This document shows positions 24,101-31,263 of a stretch of 64,000 bases of DNA, one piece after another. The notes below the pieces were generated by a model that saw only the letters and a list, made by a program, of their open reading frames with translations, did no database searches and was not told the DNA's origin. Each line of letters begins with the position of its first letter. The stretch's first letter is position 1. The stretch spans positions 62,001 to 126,000 of the forward strand of contig JBDIVM010000006.1 of NCBI GenBank assembly GCA_039805905.1, written 5' to 3'. Made by a program: the position numbers and the translations under genes. The DNA comes from Thermohalobaculum sp039805905 (GTDB lineage Bacteria > Pseudomonadota > Alphaproteobacteria > Rhodobacterales > Rhodobacteraceae).

Positions 24101-25753
24101 ATGGCTTCCTACCAGTATGTCTACCACATGGACGGGCTCGCGAAGGCCTATGGCAACAAGAAGGTGTTCGAGAACATCCGCCTCTCCTTCCTGCCCGGCG
24201 TGAAGATCGGCGTCGTCGGCGTCAACGGCTCGGGCAAGTCGACGCTGCTGAAGATCATGGCCGGGCTCGACAAGGACTTCACCGGCGAGGCCTGGGCCGC
24301 CGAGGGTGTCCGGGTCGGCTACCTGCCGCAGGAGCCGGCGCTCGACGCCACGAAGGACGTGCGCGGCAACGTCATGGAAGGCGTGGCCGCCAAGCAGGCG
24401 AAGCTCGACCGCTACAACGAGCTGGCCATGAACTACTCCGACGAGACCGCCGACGAGATGGCGCGGCTCCAGGACGAGATCGACGCGAAGGGCCTCTGGG
24501 ACCTCGATTCCCAGGTCGATGTCGCCATGGAGGCGCTGCGCTGCCCGCCGGACACTGCCGCGGTCGCGACCCTCTCGGGCGGCGAGAGGCGACGCGTGGC
24601 GCTCTGCAGGCTGCTGCTGGAAGCGCCCGAGATGCTGCTGCTCGACGAGCCCACCAACCATCTCGACGCCGAGACCATCCGCTGGCTCCAGAAGCACCTG
24701 ATCGAGTATCCGGGCACGGTGCTGGTCGTCACCCATGACCGCTACTTCCTCGACCAGATCACCGGCTGGATCCTTGAGCTCGACCGCGGCCGCGGCGTGC
24801 CGTGGGAGGGCAACTATTCGAGCTGGCTCGAGCAGAAGGCGAAGCGGCTCGAGCAGGAGGCGCGCGAGGACAAGGCGCGCCAGCGCACGCTCTCGCGCGA
24901 GCTGGAATGGATCCGCCAGAGCCCCCGCGCCCGGCAGGCCAAGTCGAAGGCCCGCATCAACGCCTATAACGAGCTCGCCAGCCATTCCGAACGCGAGCGC
25001 GAGGGCCGCGCCCAGATCATCATCCCGCGCGGGCCGCGCCTCGGGCAGAAGGTGATCGAGGTCGAGCACCTCTCCAAGGCCTATGGCGAGAACCTGCTGA
25101 TCGACGACCTCACCTTCTCGCTCCCCCCCGGCGGCATCGTCGGCGTGATCGGCCCGAACGGCGCCGGCAAGACCACGCTCGCCCGCATGCTGACCGGGGC
25201 CGAGCAGCCCGATTCCGGCACCATCACCTTCGGCGACACGGTGAAGCTCGCCTATGTGGACCAGTCGCGCGACGACCTCGACCCGGGCAAGACCGTGTGG
25301 GAGGTGATCTCGGACGGGCTCGACATCGTCAGGCTCGGCGACGCCGAGATGCCGAGCCGCGCCTATTGCGGCGCCTTCAACTTCAAGGGCACCGACCAGC
25401 AGAAGAAGGTGAGCCTGCTCTCGGGCGGCGAGCGCAACCGGGTGCACCTCGCGAAGCTCCTGCGCTCGGGCGGCAACGTGCTGCTCTTGGACGAGCCGAC
25501 GAACGACCTCGATGTGGAGACGCTCCGCGCGCTCGAGGATGCGCTGGTCGATTTCGCCGGCTGCGCCGTGGTGATCAGCCACGACCGCTTCTTTCTTGAC
25601 AGGATTTGCACGCATATGCTGGCCTTCGAAGGCGACAGCCATGTGGAATGGTTCGAGGGCAACTTCGAGGACTACGAGCAGGACAAGGTGCGCCGGCTGG
25701 GGCCGGACGCGGTGGAGCCGAAGCGGATCAGGTACAGGAAGTTTGAGAGGTGA
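24101..25753 (+). CDS. ettA: energy-dependent translational throttle protein, ABC-F
   Basis: A 550-residue soluble ABC-F ATPase that binds the ribosomal E site and gates translation according to ATP/ADP. Two complete cassettes are present: GVNGSGKS with LSGGERRRVALCRLL and LLLDEPTNHLD, and GPNGAGKT with LSGGERNRVHLAKLL and LLLDEPTNDLD. The linker between them is strongly charged (WLEQKAKRLEQEAREDKARQ), which is the P-site tRNA interaction motif. No membrane domain exists. It sits alone, with 88 bases after pcs. Confidence 0.96.
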   Translation: MASYQYVYHMDGLAKAYGNKKVFENIRLSFLPGVKIGVVGVNGSGKSTLLKIMAGLDKDFTGEAWAAEGVRVGYLPQEPALDATKDVRGNVMEGVAAKQAKLDRYNELAMNYSDETADEMARLQDEIDAKGLWDLDSQVDVAMEALRCPPDTAAVATLSGGERRRVALCRLLLEAPEMLLLDEPTNHLDAETIRWLQKHLIEYPGTVLVVTHDRYFLDQITGWILELDRGRGVPWEGNYSSWLEQKAKRLEQEAREDKARQRTLSRELEWIRQSPRARQAKSKARINAYNELASHSEREREGRAQIIIPRGPRLGQKVIEVEHLSKAYGENLLIDDLTFSLPPGGIVGVIGPNGAGKTTLARMLTGAEQPDSGTITFGDTVKLAYVDQSRDDLDPGKTVWEVISDGLDIVRLGDAEMPSRAYCGAFNFKGTDQQKKVSLLSGGERNRVHLAKLLRSGGNVLLLDEPTNDLDVETLRALEDALVDFAGCAVVISHDRFFLDRICTHMLAFEGDSHVEWFEGNFEDYEQDKVRRLGPDAVEPKRIRYRKFER

Positions 25754-25799
25754 TTCAGCGGTCAGATCACACGATTCCGACTACGATGCCAATGATCAG

Positions 25800-26405
25800 T
25801 CACTCTTCGAATACAAGAGAGCTAAGGATGCGGACGAAAGCAGTCTCCCAGTGTGCATAGCTTTGATGCGCTCGGCGCCAGGAATTGCCTCCCGCCATGC
25901 AACTGAAATGCCATATTAGACCCGGGCTTGCCGTGAAGATGTTCATGCTCCGACCGAACACTTTCACCGTGACGGCCTCATAGCTGTATTCGAGCACAGC
26001 GTACTGGGCAGGGCGGTTATCGACTCTTGTGGTTCGTGCTTCAATAACCCTCATGTCGGGAAATTTGTCACCCATGAGGTCGCGCCAGTCGTTCTCAGTG
26101 TACGCGCTCTTCAAATCATCGTTGAGTTCCCTTTGGGTGTAGTCTTTAAGCTCGGGCACGCGCCGGACGACAATATTGCAGTTCCCGAATGGTTCCCCGT
26201 CGGGTACATCTATGGAGTAGCGCACATTTTGTCCGCGTGGTGTCGCGACTCTCCAATCGCTGGGATGAATGAACCGAAAGGAAAATTCGGCGTTTCTGAC
26301 CGTCACCCAATCAGACTGCGCGACAGCACTTGACGGTAACAAGAAAATGAGAATGCCGAAGACCAGAAGCGCAACCGACGGTGACGAAATCGTTAACTTG
26401 TTCAT
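25800..26405 (-). CDS. secreted protein of unknown function in an AT-richer islet
   Basis: 201 residues that I do not assign to a family. Residues 1-29 are a clear signal peptide ending in SSAVAQ. The mature part starts WVTVRNAEFSFRFIHPSDWRVATP, which resembles the opening strands of PsbP-like or DUF1795-like folds, and has two or three Cys (NCNIV, FSCMAGG). GC content and codon use are visibly lower than in neighbouring genes, suggesting later acquisition. No operon partner; the next gene on the same strand is 200 bases away. Confidence 0.7.
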   Translation of the reverse strand: MNKLTISSPSVALLVFGILIFLLPSSAVAQSDWVTVRNAEFSFRFIHPSDWRVATPRGQNVRYSIDVPDGEPFGNCNIVVRRVPELKDYTQRELNDDLKSAYTENDWRDLMGDKFPDMRVIEARTTRVDNRPAQYAVLEYSYEAVTVKVFGRSMNIFTASPGLIWHFSCMAGGNSWRRAHQSYAHWETAFVRILSSLVFEE

Positions 26406-26605
26406 ATCATTGGCCTAGTAGAGGCAAAGTGACAAAATCCACTGTCTGATTCGTGGTGTTTGTATGGTATCATTAATTGATGCCTATCTCATAGCGAGCC
26501 GTTGTGCGAGCTTCACCTCGCCACTCCTGTTCAATCAAATTCGTCGCGGGCAACCCCCTCTACGAGCGAGTCCTGCGCTTTCCGAGCGCGGCTACGCGGC
26601 TAACT

Positions 26606-26926
26606 CTAAACTCCATATTGCCCCCGCGCTGAACAGACCTCACCATACAATTTCACAACCGCCGCACTGAACTCCTTAAATGAAGGTTTCCTTTTGCCAT
26701 TGCCGGGCGCAAGCATCTTTTCGATTGTCTCGAATACCTTCCGAAGGTCACTAGGAAAATCACTCGCCCTCATTGGCCTGAGGATTGCTTTGACCATGTC
26801 CAAACGACCAGCTTTCCGTCCTTCACCTCGCGCCAATACCTCAGCGGATTCTTTGAGTCGGCGGTAAACGCTGAGATCATTGGCGAACGCTTCCCTGGTA
26901 CGATCGACTGACTGAACCATCTGCAC
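26606..26926 (-). CDS. hypothetical 106-residue helical protein
   Basis: No family recognised. The sequence is mostly charged helix (SVYRRLKESAEVLARGEG, KVFETIEKMLAPGNGKRKPS). It lies in the same AT-richer islet as the secreted protein at 25800 and has similar composition. Start uncertain: ATG 26926 is followed by MQMVQSVDRTREAF. The C terminus ends close to the AT-rich tract. I support it as a gene mainly by composition and intact frame; it may be a remnant. Confidence 0.45.
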   Translation of the reverse strand: MQMVQSVDRTREAFANDLSVYRRLKESAEVLARGEGRKAGRLDMVKAILRPMRASDFPSDLRKVFETIEKMLAPGNGKRKPSFKEFSAAVVKLYGEVCSARGQYGV

Positions 26927-26972
26927 GTGGCTCCACTGGAAATTTCACCCCCTATAATAGCGTATGCAAGCC

Positions 26973-27000
26973 GTAGCGTGCGCGCAAGCACGCACCCTAC
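26973..27000. repeat. REP-like palindrome, left of the RAYT gene
   Basis: Arms GTAGCGTGCGCGC and GCACGCACCCTAC (two mismatches) with an AA loop. Both ends carry the GTAG/CTAC foot typical of REP elements. The RAYT stop codon TAG is part of this foot at 26997-27000. Confidence 0.7.
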
Positions 27001-27551
27001 CGCCGCGCCGCGGCGATCTCCCGATCGACCGACGAATACGGCCAATCCTCGGGCCGCTCGACGAAACCGTGCTTGACGGGATTGATGTGGCAGTATCGGA
27101 CATGCGCGGCGAAGTCCTCGTCGTCGCGGATGTGATGCTCCCAGAACCGCCGTTGCCAGATGCCGGCCTCGCGTTTGGCGACCCGTAGGGCGGGCTTCAG
27201 CCCGCCATTCCTCCCCGACCAGACTCGCGGTGGGGCGGGTTGCGTTGGCGGGCTGAAGCCCGCCCTACCCGCGAACCCGGCCCCGCGCAGCGACCGCGAG
27301 AAACGCCCCTTGATCGCGCCCCACCGCGTCGAGAAGTCCGCGTCCCCCTCCGGCAGCGCCCAGACGCAATGCAGATGGTCCGGCAGCACCACCCAGGCGT
27401 CGATGCCGAACGGCCGCTCCGCCCGTGTCGCCCGCACGGCCGCCCGCAAGAGGCCGATCTCGCGCACCAGCAGGTCCGAGCCGCGCCCGGCAAGCGCGAC
27501 GGTGAAGAAGACGGTGGCGCCGGGCACGCGCGGGCGGCGGTAGGTCGGCAT
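26997..27551 (-). mobile_element. REP-associated tyrosine transposase (RAYT, TnpA-REP)
   Basis: 184 residues of the single-domain HUH endonuclease family related to IS200/IS605 transposases. The HUH motif is H59-L-H61 in VVLPDHLHCVW and the likely nucleophile is Y153 in VRYCHINPVKHGF. The ends IWQRRFWEHHIRDDEDF and EDWPYSSV are standard for RAYTs. Residues about 95-123 are extra compared with the family: they are encoded by an inverted pair of REP hairpins inside the gene (27185-27268, 84 bases, in frame). REP-like palindromes also flank it. RAYTs nick at REP sequences and are thought to spread them. Confidence 0.85.
27185..27268. repeat. inverted REP pair (BIME-like) inside the RAYT coding sequence
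   Basis: Two hairpins with the same 18-base core (GGCGGGCTTCAGCCCGCC and its reverse complement) face each other, one starting with GTAG at 27185 and one ending with CTAC at 27268. Total length is 84 bases, a multiple of three, so the RAYT frame is kept. Confidence 0.85.
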
Positions 27552-27585
27552 TCGGCGAGCATCGCTCGACGGTGGTCAACGCTCC

Positions 27586-27653
27586 GTAGGATGCGGGATT
27601 GCACGCACCATCCCACGTCGCAGCCAGACGGTGCGTGCTTGCACGCACCCTAC
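27586..27653. repeat. REP-like palindromes right of the RAYT gene
   Basis: A perfect palindrome GGTGCGTGC-TT-GCACGCACC (27630-27649) ends in CTAC at 27650-27653. A degenerate copy starts with GTAG at 27586. The core matches the element on the left side of the gene, so the RAYT is bracketed by related REP units. Confidence 0.7.
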
Positions 27654-27700
27654 AGATGATCCTCGCCCCGCAACCGCGCCGTCGCGCCGTCCGCCCGCCC

Positions 27701-28093
27701 CTACCCCTCCTCCCGCCCGGTTCCCTCCCGGTCCCGGTCGTAGCGGCGGGCGAGGGGGAACGGCGGCAGCCAGGATTCGCGGCGGATGGTCCAGAGCTCG
27801 TAGGTCGGCCGGAACCGGTCCGGGGCATCGAGCGATCCGAGGTTCACCTCGACCTCGTCGCCGCTCCGCCCGAAGACGGGCGAGCCGCAGCTCGGGCAGA
27901 AATGCCGCCCGGCATAGGCGCGGGTCTCGCCCGCGACCGTCACCGCATCCGCGGGGAACACCGCCGAGGCGTGGAACAGCGCCCCGTGATGCTTGCGGCA
28001 GTCGAGGCAGTGGCAGAGCCCGACCCGCCAGGGCCGCCCCGACGCCACGATCCGGACATTCCCGCACAGGCAGCCGCCGGTGACCCGCTCCAT
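27701..28093 (-). CDS. GFA family zinc protein (glutathione-dependent formaldehyde-activating fold)
   Basis: 130 residues with the zinc sites of the GFA fold: GGCLCGNVRI, CHCLDCRKHHGALF and FCPSCGSPVFGR. This fold includes S-(hydroxymethyl)glutathione synthase, but many members have other or unknown roles. A conserved LGSLD follows. ATG 28093 begins MERVTGGCLCG, the family N terminus. It ends near the RAYT repeats and is divergent from the diaminopropionate lyase. Confidence 0.88.
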   Translation of the reverse strand: MERVTGGCLCGNVRIVASGRPWRVGLCHCLDCRKHHGALFHASAVFPADAVTVAGETRAYAGRHFCPSCGSPVFGRSGDEVEVNLGSLDAPDRFRPTYELWTIRRESWLPPFPLARRYDRDREGTGREEG

Positions 28094-28249
28094 GCCGCGT
28101 CTCCTCCATGGCCTCGCCGCCGCAACTGTTACACCCGGCGGCCCCGTCATGGCCATCGCCCGCCGCCTCCGGCCCCGTGCGGGGGATTTCCTCTGGACCG
28201 CGGCGCCGCGACCCTCTAGGCAGGAGGCATTGAAAACAAGGACGACGGA

Positions 28250-29434
28250 ATGCCGCTGAATCATTACCGTCAGCCGCCGAAGATCACTGACCACCTGGCC
28301 AGCACGCCGGTGCCCGGTGCCTATCCTTCCCGGCTGGAGGCCCTGTTCCCGCGTGCCCTCTCGGATGCGGCGATCGCCGAGATCCGGGCCTGGCCCGGCT
28401 ATGCGCCCACCCCGCTCCTCAGCCTCGACCGGATCTCGGGCGCGCTCGGCCTCTCGGCCGTGCTCTACAAGGATGAGAGCAAGCGTTTCGGCCTCGGCTC
28501 GTTCAAGGCGCTCGGCGGCGCCTATGCGGTGATCCGCCTGATGGCCGACCGGCTCGGGCTCTCGACCGCCGAGATCCGCGCCGGGCGCGCGGGCGAGCGG
28601 GGAAAGGCGATCACGGTGACGACCGCGACCGACGGCAATCACGGCCGCTCGGTCGCCTGGGGCGCGAAGCTCGGCGGCTGCCGCTGCCGCGTCTACATCC
28701 ATGCGGCCGTGTCCGAGGGCCGCGCGAAGGCGATCGAGGCGCTCGGCGCCGAGGTGGTGCGGATCGAGGGCAGCTACGACGACGCGGTGCGCATCTGCAC
28801 CCAGGAATCGGCGCGCAACGGCTGGCAGATGGTCTCGGACACCTCCTTCGAGGGCTATCTCGAGATCCCGCGCCAGGTGATGGCCGGCTACACCCTGCTG
28901 GCCCGCGAGGCGATCGAGCAGGCGGGCGAGCCCTTCACCCATGTCTTCATCCAGGCCGGGGTCGGCGGGCTCGCGGCGGCGATGGCGATCCGGTTCTGGA
29001 TGGAGCTCGGCGAGAAACGGCCCCGCCTCGTCATCGTCGAATCCGAGCATGCCGCCTGCGTCCTCGCCAGCGCCCGGCGCGGCCGGGCCACCCCGGTCCG
29101 GATCCGTCACGAGACCATGATGTCAGGCCTCTCCTGCGGCGCGGTCTCGCTGCTCGCCTGGGAGATCCTGCGCCGCGCCGCGTCGCATTTCGTCACCATC
29201 CCCGACGCACCGGTCCCGGCGACCATGCGGATGCTCGCCTCGGGCGCGGCCGGAGGCGGCAACATCGAGGCCGGCGAGTGCTCGGCCGCGGGTCCACTGG
29301 CGCTGATCGCCACATGCTGCAACGCAGGGCTGCGCGCGGCGATGGAACTCGACACCTCGTCGCGGGTGCTGCTGATCGGAACCGAGGGCGCGACCGATCC
29401 CGAGATCTACCGGCGGGTCGTCGCGGGCGGCTGA
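28250..29434 (+). CDS. diaminopropionate ammonia-lyase
   Basis: A fold-type II PLP enzyme of 394 residues that cleaves 2,3-diaminopropionate to pyruvate and two ammonia. The PLP lysine is K86 in LGSFKALGGAYA, followed by TATDGNHGRSVAWGA and the glycine-rich phosphate loop GVGGLAAAM. The start NHYRQPPK and HETMMSGLSCGAVS are typical for the YgeX group. It is a single gene, 156 bases after the divergent GFA gene and 3 bases from the convergent rlmJ. It implies use of diaminopropionate or D-serine. Confidence 0.92.
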   Translation: MPLNHYRQPPKITDHLASTPVPGAYPSRLEALFPRALSDAAIAEIRAWPGYAPTPLLSLDRISGALGLSAVLYKDESKRFGLGSFKALGGAYAVIRLMADRLGLSTAEIRAGRAGERGKAITVTTATDGNHGRSVAWGAKLGGCRCRVYIHAAVSEGRAKAIEALGAEVVRIEGSYDDAVRICTQESARNGWQMVSDTSFEGYLEIPRQVMAGYTLLAREAIEQAGEPFTHVFIQAGVGGLAAAMAIRFWMELGEKRPRLVIVESEHAACVLASARRGRATPVRIRHETMMSGLSCGAVSLLAWEILRRAASHFVTIPDAPVPATMRMLASGAAGGGNIEAGECSAAGPLALIATCCNAGLRAAMELDTSSRVLLIGTEGATDPEIYRRVVAGG

Positions 29435-29437
29435 GGC

Positions 29438-30217
29438 TCAGGCATCCCGGAACAGCGCCGCGCAGCCGGCCCAGCCCTCGCGCAGCGCCGCCGCGGCCCC
29501 ATGCGGAAGGTTCAGGAAGATCAGCCCCGAGCCGGTCATCCCCCGCTCCGGCACATCGCGGAACGCCGCCTCGTGACGCAGCGTGCCCGGCACCCCCGCC
29601 GCCTCGAGCGGCCCGGCCAGCGCGGCGTGGCGGTCCTCGGGCAGGAGCGGATACCAGACCGTCACCACGCCTTCGGGCCATCGGCGCAGCACGGCCAGCG
29701 CCGTTCGCGCGGCCGCGGCGTATTCGGATTTCACCTCGTAGCTCGGGTCGATCAGCGCCAGCCCGCGGCGCGGCACCGGCGGGCAGAGCGCCGGCAGCCC
29801 CTCATGCCCGTCGCGCCGATGGATCGCGACCCCCTCTCCCGCCAGAGCCGCCTTCAGGCCCGCATGCTCGGCCGGATGCAGCTCGCAGAGATGCAGCCGG
29901 TCCTGCGGGCGGGTCAGCGCCCGGGCGATCAGCGGCGAGCCGGGATAGCTGTCGGCCCCGAAACGCGCCCGGCAGGCGGCCAGCGCCCGCCAGAACGGCC
30001 CCTCGCCCGGCGCCAGCCGGCCGATGCCGCGTGCCGCCTCGCCGGTCTTCGCCGCCTCCGGCCCGCGGAGGTCGTAGACCCCCCGCCCCGCATGGCTTTC
30101 CAGATAGGAGATCGCGCGCGGCTTGCGCGTCAGATGCGCCAGCAGCACCGCCAGGGCCACATGCTTGTGGATGTCGGCCGGCCCGCCGGCGTGATAGGCG
30201 TGCTGGTAGGAGAGCAC
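29438..30217 (-). CDS. rlmJ: 23S rRNA (adenine-2030-N6)-methyltransferase
   Basis: 259 residues starting with the invariant SYQHAYHAGGPADIHKH. SAM-binding and catalytic segments are YLESHAGRGVYDL and LALIDPSYEVKSEY, where the DPSY motif replaces the more common DPPY of N6-adenine methylases. It methylates A2030 in 23S rRNA. It lies 16 bases after the carbon-nitrogen hydrolase gene on the same strand. Confidence 0.94.
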   Translation of the reverse strand: MLSYQHAYHAGGPADIHKHVALAVLLAHLTRKPRAISYLESHAGRGVYDLRGPEAAKTGEAARGIGRLAPGEGPFWRALAACRARFGADSYPGSPLIARALTRPQDRLHLCELHPAEHAGLKAALAGEGVAIHRRDGHEGLPALCPPVPRRGLALIDPSYEVKSEYAAAARTALAVLRRWPEGVVTVWYPLLPEDRHAALAGPLEAAGVPGTLRHEAAFRDVPERGMTGSGLIFLNLPHGAAAALREGWAGCAALFRDA

Positions 30218-30233
30218 AGCCCTCCCCGCCGGT

Positions 30234-31154
30234 CTATTGCGCCGCCGCGCGGCTCGCGGCGCCGGCGCGCAGGTCGCTCACCGCCAGCGCACCGAGCCTG
30301 CCGTCCTCCTGCTCGGGCCAGTGGCTGAGGTTCAGCACGCCGCCGTCGCGGCGCACCTCGGCGATCTGCCCGAGATCGGCCTCCGCGATCACCCAGCCCG
30401 GCGTGTCGGTCCCGCCCGCCGCCAGCACACCGGTCGGGGGGAAGCCGCGGTCCGGCGGGCAGTAGATGCCGGCCGCCCCGGTGGTGAGTCCGATCGCCTC
30501 GTTCCACGCGGCACGGCCGACGGTAGGCGCCTGCACGGTGATGCACTGCCCCTCGAGCGCGCGGGCCTGCGCGCCGAGCCGCACCCGCCAGTAGCCGGCC
30601 GCCGCTTCGGTGCAGGACGGCGCCAGGATGATTTCCGCCCCCGCCTCGACCATCGCCCGGGCGATCAGCGGGAACTCGACGTCGTAGCAGATCGCGATGC
30701 CGATCCGGCCCAGCGCCGTATCGAACACCCGCACCTCGCGGCCGGGCCGGATGTCCATGACCTCGCGCTCGTAGCGGGTCATGACCAGCTTGTCCTGCAC
30801 GCCGGCCGCCCCTTCGGGCGTGATCAGCCGCGCCCGGTTGACCGCCTGTCCGTCCTCGCGCCGCACCAGCGCGCTGGCGGCGAGGACATGCACCCCGTGC
30901 TCGGCGGCGAGGCGGGCATGCAGCGCGTCCGCCCGGGCCAGATGGCGGGTCTGGGCGTCGATCGCCCGGCCATGATCCGCAGCCGCCTCGCGCCCGTCGA
31001 AGGTCGCCAGCTCCAGCCCCGCCCATTCCGGGAACACCAGGAGTTCGGCCTCCTTCGATGCCGCATCCCCCACCCAGGCGGCGATCTTCGCCTCATAGGC
31101 GGCCCAGCTTCCCAGAAACTCGATCGGGTAGGCGGCGGCGGCAATGCAGACCAT
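30234..31154 (-). CDS. carbon-nitrogen hydrolase (nitrilase superfamily)
   Basis: 306 residues with the catalytic triad E43 (LVFPEWAG), K122 (VQDKLVMTRYE) and C156 (IAICYDVEFP). It hydrolyses an amide or nitrile; substrate unknown. ATG 31154 opens MVCIAAAAYPIEF. It follows the HyuA-type gene by 109 bases on the same strand and may share its operon, which would suit amide or hydantoin-derived carbamoyl substrates, an inference only. Confidence 0.9.
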   Translation of the reverse strand: MVCIAAAAYPIEFLGSWAAYEAKIAAWVGDAASKEAELLVFPEWAGLELATFDGREAAADHGRAIDAQTRHLARADALHARLAAEHGVHVLAASALVRREDGQAVNRARLITPEGAAGVQDKLVMTRYEREVMDIRPGREVRVFDTALGRIGIAICYDVEFPLIARAMVEAGAEIILAPSCTEAAAGYWRVRLGAQARALEGQCITVQAPTVGRAAWNEAIGLTTGAAGIYCPPDRGFPPTGVLAAGGTDTPGWVIAEADLGQIAEVRRDGGVLNLSHWPEQEDGRLGALAVSDLRAGAASRAAAQ

Positions 31155-31263
31155 CAGAACTCCCTCACCCAGAACGGCACCGGCTTGCCGGCATGGACTT
31201 CCCGGCCGGAGTTGTAGCGCCGAGTTGCACCCGGGGAAAGGCGGCCGCCAGCGCCGGGCGGCC

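Noticed and set aside
26464..26605. Possible tRNA-like or small RNA sequence in the AT-richer islet
   Set aside because: No cloverleaf or anticodon arm could be drawn.
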